Shown here: positions 59,924-64,000 of the stretch, one piece after another | Numbering within the stretch: position 1 is the first letter of the stretch | Layout: every line of letters begins with the position of its first letter | DNA from: Eubacterium limosum | GTDB taxonomy: Bacteria; Bacillota; Clostridia; Eubacteriales; Eubacteriaceae | Assembly (NCBI RefSeq): GCF_000807675.2 | Contig: NZ_CP019962.1 | Span: 2,914,001 to 2,978,000, forward strand | DNA: 64,000 nt | Reading direction: 5' to 3' | Translations under genes and position numbers: made by a program | The notes under the pieces: model-generated | What the model was told of the DNA's origin: nothing | Database searches by the model: none | What the model saw: only the letters and a program-made list of their open reading frames with translations

Positions 59924-61378
59924 TTATTTTAAATTCTCCAAAACCTTCAGCAGGTAATCCCAGGTGCGGGCTGTCGATGAGATGGACAGGCGTTCCTCCG
60001 GGGTGTGGATATCGTGCATGTCCGGTCCGATGGATACGATGTCGAGCTCTGGCAGCTTGGCGGAGATCAGGCCGCATTCCAGGCCAGCGTGGATGGCTTC
60101 CACGGTCGGGGTCTTTCCGTACATTTCCTCAAAGGTTTTGCACATCATGTCCCGCAGGGCGGATTCCCTGCGGTATTCCCAGGCCGGATAGGAGGACGCT
60201 TCGGTGTAAGTGCCGCCCAGATACTCGGTAAAGGCGCGGACTTTGGCGCTCAGGGCTTCCTTGGCAGTGCCGATGGAGCTGCGCATGGCAAAGCTGACGA
60301 GGAAGTAATCCTCTTTGGTATACATAATTCCCAGGTTCAGCGAGGTTTCCACCAGTCCCTCGATGTCGAGGCTCATGGCCTGGACGCCGTTTGGTATCTG
60401 CATGAGCACAAAGATGGCGCGCTTCGCGGAGGCTTCGTTAAAAACCATGAAATCGCCCTTTTCGAGGGTTTTCAGGCTCAGGGTAAGCTCGGGGTCCTTA
60501 GAGGCGTAATTCTTCTTATAGAGGACTTCCAGAGCTTTCAGGCGGTCGGTTACGGCCGGTTCGTCGTTGGGGTCAATGACGATGGTGGCGGTTGCTTTTT
60601 TGGTGATGACGTTGTCCTTGGTGCCGCCGGTCAGGTCGATGATATCAAAGCTCAGGTCCTGGGCCAGGTCGTTCAGCAGAGTGCCAAGAAGCACGCTGGC
60701 GTTGGCGCCGTAGCGGTTGATCTCCTGTCCGGAGTGGCCGCCGTGCAGGCCGGATACGGCCAGCTCGCAGGAGAGGCCGCTTCTGGCGGTGCGCTTGACA
60801 TCAAAGGTGCAGTTGGCGCGGACACCGCCGGCGCAGCCGGCCAGAATAATGCCCTCGTCCTCGGAATCGAGGTTGATCATATAAGCCGCGTCGCTGACAG
60901 GGGTCAGATCGATGGCGTGTGCGCCCTCCATGCCCACTTCCTCCTCGGTGGTAAAGATCACGTAGAGCTTGGGATGGGGCAGGGTGTTGTTGTCCAGCAG
61001 TGCCAGACCGTAGGCCACGGCAATGCCGTCGTCGCCGCCCAGGGTGGTGCCGTCAGCAGTGATCCAGTCGCCTTCAATCATGAGCCCCAGCGGATCGGTT
61101 TTAAAGTCGTGGTCTGAGCCGTCAACCTTTTCACAGACCATATCCAGATGACCCTGCAGGATCACGGGTTTGGCATTTTCATAGCCTTCGCTGGCTTCTT
61201 TTATGATGATGACGTTATTGGCGTCGTCCTGATGGCAGGTGAGTCCCCGCTCCTCGGCGAAACGGACGCAATAATCCGAAATTCGTTTTGTGTCAAAGGA
61301 ACCGTGCGGAATTTCACAGATTTCTTCAAAATAGTGAAAAACCGGTTGGGGTTCCAGGGTATTTAGTACTTTATCCAT
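59924..61378 (-). CDS. pepD: Aminoacyl-histidine dipeptidase (Xaa-His, M20 family)
   Basis: 484 residues from ATG 61378, with GGGAGG 8 bp upstream; the open frame to 61498 adds an unlikely extension. Metal and catalytic motifs: GHLDMVCEKV, GGDDGIAVAYGLA, TTEEEVGMEGA and LDSEDEG. Full PepD length with the lid domain in the middle. It cleaves dipeptides such as Xaa-His in the cytosol and feeds on imported peptides. Confidence 0.92.
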   Translation of the reverse strand: MDKVLNTLEPQPVFHYFEEICEIPHGSFDTKRISDYCVRFAEERGLTCHQDDANNVIIIKEASEGYENAKPVILQGHLDMVCEKVDGSDHDFKTDPLGLMIEGDWITADGTTLGGDDGIAVAYGLALLDNNTLPHPKLYVIFTTEEEVGMEGAHAIDLTPVSDAAYMINLDSEDEGIILAGCAGGVRANCTFDVKRTARSGLSCELAVSGLHGGHSGQEINRYGANASVLLGTLLNDLAQDLSFDIIDLTGGTKDNVITKKATATIVIDPNDEPAVTDRLKALEVLYKKNYASKDPELTLSLKTLEKGDFMVFNEASAKRAIFVLMQIPNGVQAMSLDIEGLVETSLNLGIMYTKEDYFLVSFAMRSSIGTAKEALSAKVRAFTEYLGGTYTEASSYPAWEYRRESALRDMMCKTFEEMYGKTPTVEAIHAGLECGLISAKLPELDIVSIGPDMHDIHTPEERLSISSTARTWDYLLKVLENLK

Positions 61379-61709
61379 AGTGGACCTCCCGATAATAATT
61401 TGTCTTGAACCAGAGAAAAACAGCCGCTGCTGATGCTTCGGTAGAGTCAGATGATCGTTTGTGTTTTCATCTCCGTACAAGAATATATCATACACCATTT
61501 AACGGGTTTAGTAAAGTGAGGAAGGCGGCAGAAGGTTTAAAAATACTCGAATAAGGTAATTAAGTAGTAGCCTTTTTGGGTAGAACAATATATAATTAAA
61601 GATACGAAGTTTTGGCTGTTGATAAGGGCTTTTGGCGGATGCTCTCCGCTCCCGGCCTTTTCTGTGGCCAAGGGAAAACAAGTTGATTCAATTAAAAGGA
61701 GAGAGTAAA
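61379..61709. other. Divergent intergenic region
   Basis: 331 bp between pepD and the C_GCAxxG_C_C gene. On the plus strand there is a -10 TATAAT (61591-61596) without a good -35, then two small hairpins (GCGGA/TCCGC near 61635, GGCC/GGCC near 61655) in the leader. No gene or repeat is visible. Confidence 0.5.
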
Positions 61710-62150
61710 ATGTCAATTAACTATGTGGATGTTTACAACGCTTACGGCAGCGACCAGCCGGCAGACAAAAGAGAACAGTATCATATGAACTGTGCGGAGG
61801 TTCTGCTGCGCACCGGGAACTCAGAATATGGGCTAAACCTGCCTGAGGAAGCCTTTAAAATGATGCAGGGCTTTGGCGGCGGCTTTAACTCCGGCCGGAC
61901 CTGCGGCGCATTCTGCGGCGCCCTGGCAGCCTTAAGCGCAATGTACGGCGAAGAGCGCCCCAGCACTCAGGACAAAGCAAAGAAGGCCTCCAAGCTTTTA
62001 GTCGAAGAATTTGAAAAAGAATTTGGCAGTCTGGATTGCAGCTACATCAAGGAACACCACCGTGATGAGGTAAAGGCCTGCGATCCTGTAAAACAACGTG
62101 CAGCCGATGTTCTTGCGCGTGTCGTTGAGAAAATGAACGCGGAGGAATAG
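61710..62150 (+). CDS. C_GCAxxG_C_C family redox-type protein
   Basis: 146 residues from ATG 61710, with AAGGAG 9 bp upstream. It has the family cysteine pattern: MNCAEVLL, GGGFNSGRTCGAFCGALAAL, LDCSYIKEHH and KACD. These small proteins are thought to bind metal or Fe-S and often lie near redox genes. Here an HdeD-like gene and a flavodiiron gene follow. Exact role unknown. Confidence 0.82.
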   Translation: MSINYVDVYNAYGSDQPADKREQYHMNCAEVLLRTGNSEYGLNLPEEAFKMMQGFGGGFNSGRTCGAFCGALAALSAMYGEERPSTQDKAKKASKLLVEEFEKEFGSLDCSYIKEHHRDEVKACDPVKQRAADVLARVVEKMNAEE

Positions 62151-62168
62151 AGGCGGAAAGGAAACAGC

Positions 62169-62783
62169 GTGAATAAAGAAAACATGAGAGTTAAGGGCAT
62201 CGAGCTTCTTGACCGCGCCTATGGCAAGTGGTGGATGATGCTCCTCGAGGGCATCAGCCTGGTTGTCATCTGCGGGATGACCCTCTTTTTGCCCGATGTA
62301 ACCTTGTCTTTCCTCGTGATGGTCATCGGTATCTACCGTGTGGCCATGGGAGTTTTTTACCTGATTGTCGGTATCGCCAACCGGGTAGAGTACGGCGTCA
62401 GCAACGGCTTTAGCTTTGGGCGGGGCATTGTCGATATTTTAGTGGGGGCGGCATTTTTGCTCTGGCCCGCCACCATCATATCTTTCTTTGTCGTGCTTGT
62501 GGGCATCTGGGCCATCATCACCGGCATTGTGCTGCTGGTCATGGGCGGAAGCTCTCTGGGCATGGGCCGGATTGTAAAAATTGTGCTCGGCGTGCTTCTG
62601 ATTATTTTTGGTATTTTTACATTTATTAACCCTGTTGGGCAGGCAGTGTTTTTCATTGTCTTCCTTGGAATTGTGCTGGGGATTCTTGGGTTTTTCTTTA
62701 TCATTCAGTCTTTCAGTATGAAAAAGAGCTATAAAGAGCTGAAAAAACTGAATGAAGGCTTCAAAGATTACGACGTGCATTAA
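62169..62783 (+). CDS. HdeD-like (DUF308) membrane protein
   Basis: 204 residues from GTG 62169. Six membrane helices with the repeated DUF308 pattern (WMMLLEGISLVVICGMTLFL, FGRGIVDILVGAAFLLWP, IVKIVLGVLLIIFGIFTF). In enterobacteria HdeD helps acid resistance; in Firmicutes the role is not known. It is 18 bp after the previous gene and likely cotranscribed. Confidence 0.8.
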   Translation: MNKENMRVKGIELLDRAYGKWWMMLLEGISLVVICGMTLFLPDVTLSFLVMVIGIYRVAMGVFYLIVGIANRVEYGVSNGFSFGRGIVDILVGAAFLLWPATIISFFVVLVGIWAIITGIVLLVMGGSSLGMGRIVKIVLGVLLIIFGIFTFINPVGQAVFFIVFLGIVLGILGFFFIIQSFSMKKSYKELKKLNEGFKDYDVH

Positions 62784-62811
62784 TTGAAAAGGTTGTATCT
62801 CTTTTTTACCC

Positions 62812-62840
62812 TTGAAACCATATAGAAATAAGGTTAAACT
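62812..62840 (+). promoter_or_regulatory. Candidate promoter of the flavodiiron gene
   Basis: -35 TTGAAA (62812-62817), 17-bp spacer, -10 TAAACT (62835-62840), about 78 bp before the GTG. Confidence 0.5.
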
Positions 62841-62917
62841 TATCCTAACAACTGTGTATCTTTAAGACATCAGGGTAAGATGAAACTAAGAATTAAAGTG
62901 CAAAGGAGAAAAATTAA

Positions 62918-64000
62918 GTGAAAACAGTACAAATTAAAAACGACATTTACTGGGTCGGCGTCAACGACCATGAAACCTACCTGTTTGAGGGCATGTGGCC
63001 CATCGATCAGGACGGCGTGGCCTATAACGCCTATATCATCAACGACGACAAGGTCGCTGTTGTGGATACGGTAAAATCCTTTAAACAGGGCGAATATATC
63101 GAAAAGATCAAGTCCATTATCGGTGACAAGAAGGTTGATTACCTTATCGTTAACCATATGGAACCAGACCACTCCAGCTCCATTGCCGATCTGCTGGCCG
63201 TTTATCCGGATATGCAGATCATCGGCAACAAAAAAACCTTCCCGATCATGAAGAACTTCTACAATATTGATAAAAACATCCTGGAAGTCGCTGACGGCGA
63301 TACCCTGGATCTGGGACATCACGAGCTGCAGTTCTACATGACGCCAATGGTTCACTGGCCGGAATCCATGGTCACCTACGACGCAACCGACAAGGTTCTG
63401 TTCTCAATGGACGTTTTTGGCAGCTTTGGCAGCACCGACGGCAGTATTTTTGACGATGAAAATGATGTGGCTTCCTATGAGGACAACACCAGACGCTACT
63501 ATGCCTGCATTGTGGGCAAGGTCAGCGGGCAGGCTCAGAAAGCGCTGCAGAAACTGGGACCACTGGACATTCAGACCATCTGCCCGTCCCATGGCCTCAT
63601 CTGGAGAAGCAATCCAGGCTACATTGTAGATTTCTACGACCGCATGAGCCGCTATGAAACGGAAGAGGGCGTTGTCATCGCCTATGGTACCATGTACGGC
63701 AATACGCTGCACTCCGCAGAGCTGCTGGCAGGCTACCTGAAGGATGCTGGCGTGAAGACTGTTAAATTATTCGATGTTTCCAAAACCGATATTTCCTACA
63801 TTGTCAGCGACATGTGGAAATACACAGGCCTGATTTTGGGCGCGCCGGCTTATTACGGCCGCATTTTCCCGAAAATGGCCAACCTGTTATACAAGGTGGA
63901 AGAAATTGGCGTAAAGAACCACAAGGTGGGCTTCTTTACAGACTTTAGCTGGAGCAACGGAGCAGACCGTTACTTTAATGCATTTACAGAAAAGGCAAAG
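62918..64000 (+). CDS. fprA: Flavodiiron protein (FprA-type O2/NO reductase), cut by window edge
   Basis: 361 residues to the window end, from GTG 62918 with AAGGAG 9 bp upstream. The beta-lactamase-like diiron domain has ligands His80-Glu82-Asp84 and His85 (NHMEPDHSS), His145 (VHWPES), Asp164 (SMDVFG) and His224 (CPSHGLIW). The flavodoxin domain begins near 252 (IAYGTMYGNTLHSAE) with FMN-binding TxYGNT. It reduces O2 to water (or NO) and protects the anaerobe. The full family length is about 400, so only the last part is missing. Confidence 0.93.
   Translation, partial: MKTVQIKNDIYWVGVNDHETYLFEGMWPIDQDGVAYNAYIINDDKVAVVDTVKSFKQGEYIEKIKSIIGDKKVDYLIVNHMEPDHSSSIADLLAVYPDMQIIGNKKTFPIMKNFYNIDKNILEVADGDTLDLGHHELQFYMTPMVHWPESMVTYDATDKVLFSMDVFGSFGSTDGSIFDDENDVASYEDNTRRYYACIVGKVSGQAQKALQKLGPLDIQTICPSHGLIWRSNPGYIVDFYDRMSRYETEEGVVIAYGTMYGNTLHSAELLAGYLKDAGVKTVKLFDVSKTDISYIVSDMWKYTGLILGAPAYYGRIFPKMANLLYKVEEIGVKNHKVGFFTDFSWSNGADRYFNAFTEKAK

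Noticed and set aside
60005-61117. 370-residue plus-strand frame opposite pepD
   Set aside because: Antisense of a fully motif-supported M20 dipeptidase.

Overview
The window reads as the chromosome of an anaerobic, probably acetogenic clostridium; gene content and style fit the Eubacterium limosum/callanderi group. This is an inference from a tungstate transporter, a sensory [FeFe]-hydrogenase operon, a flavodiiron protein, peptide-uptake genes and many secreted proteases. No rRNA or species marker is present, so the assignment is provisional.

Layout. (1) 1-4.85 kb: tungstate uptake (tupA, start of tupB) on the minus strand, then a plus-strand operon of a [2Fe-2S] protein, a PAS-bearing sensory [FeFe]-hydrogenase and a SpoIIE-type phosphatase. 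(2) 4.9-10.2 kb: housekeeping genes (RNase Y, YmdB-like phosphodiesterase, aminotransferase, PurB), with two copies of a palindromic repeat between the first two. (3) 10.3-10.8 kb: tRNA-Lys(CTT) and tRNA-Trp(CCA) around a relic bearing a 21-nt copy of the tRNA-Lys 3' end. (4) 10.9-17.6 kb: a complete oligopeptide ABC transporter followed by a dipeptide epimerase, as in murein-peptide use. (5) 18-23.1 kb, minus strand: a response regulator, histidine kinase, ABC ATPase and FtsX-type permease.

(6) 23.2-41.1 kb: a surface-protease island with two papain-type (C1) proteins, two subtilisins, an M30-like metalloprotease domain fused to one C1 protein, a CPBP membrane protease, and an AgrC/AgrA-like kinase and LytTR regulator. 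Three protease promoters share the same pair of direct repeats 20 bp apart, upstream of a -10 box with no good -35. This points to one regulon run by the LytTR regulator encoded among them. One C1 domain appears circularly permuted.

(7) 41.4-48 kb: a tyrosine recombinase, then two 22-bp inverted repeats enclosing about 144 bp with candidate promoters and a terminator, then a surface operon (a large glycine-rich beta-helix protein, a membrane-anchored accessory protein, three small secreted one-domain proteins and a proline-rich NPVTG protein). The best reading is a phase-variable DNA switch controlling a surface structure not known to me. (8) 48-52.5 kb: phage- or plasmid-like small genes (KilAC antirepressor, replication-initiator-like wHTH, sigma factor, DUF1659/DUF2922 pair, M15 peptidase). 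(9) 52.6-64 kb: purine permease, AraC-type regulator, a third subtilisin, transglutaminase-like protein, PepD dipeptidase, C_GCAxxG_C_C protein, HdeD-like protein and the start of a flavodiiron protein.

The common theme is peptide economy at the cell surface: anchored proteases, peptide import, peptidases and racemisation, with at least two layers of surface regulation (LytTR activation and site-specific inversion).
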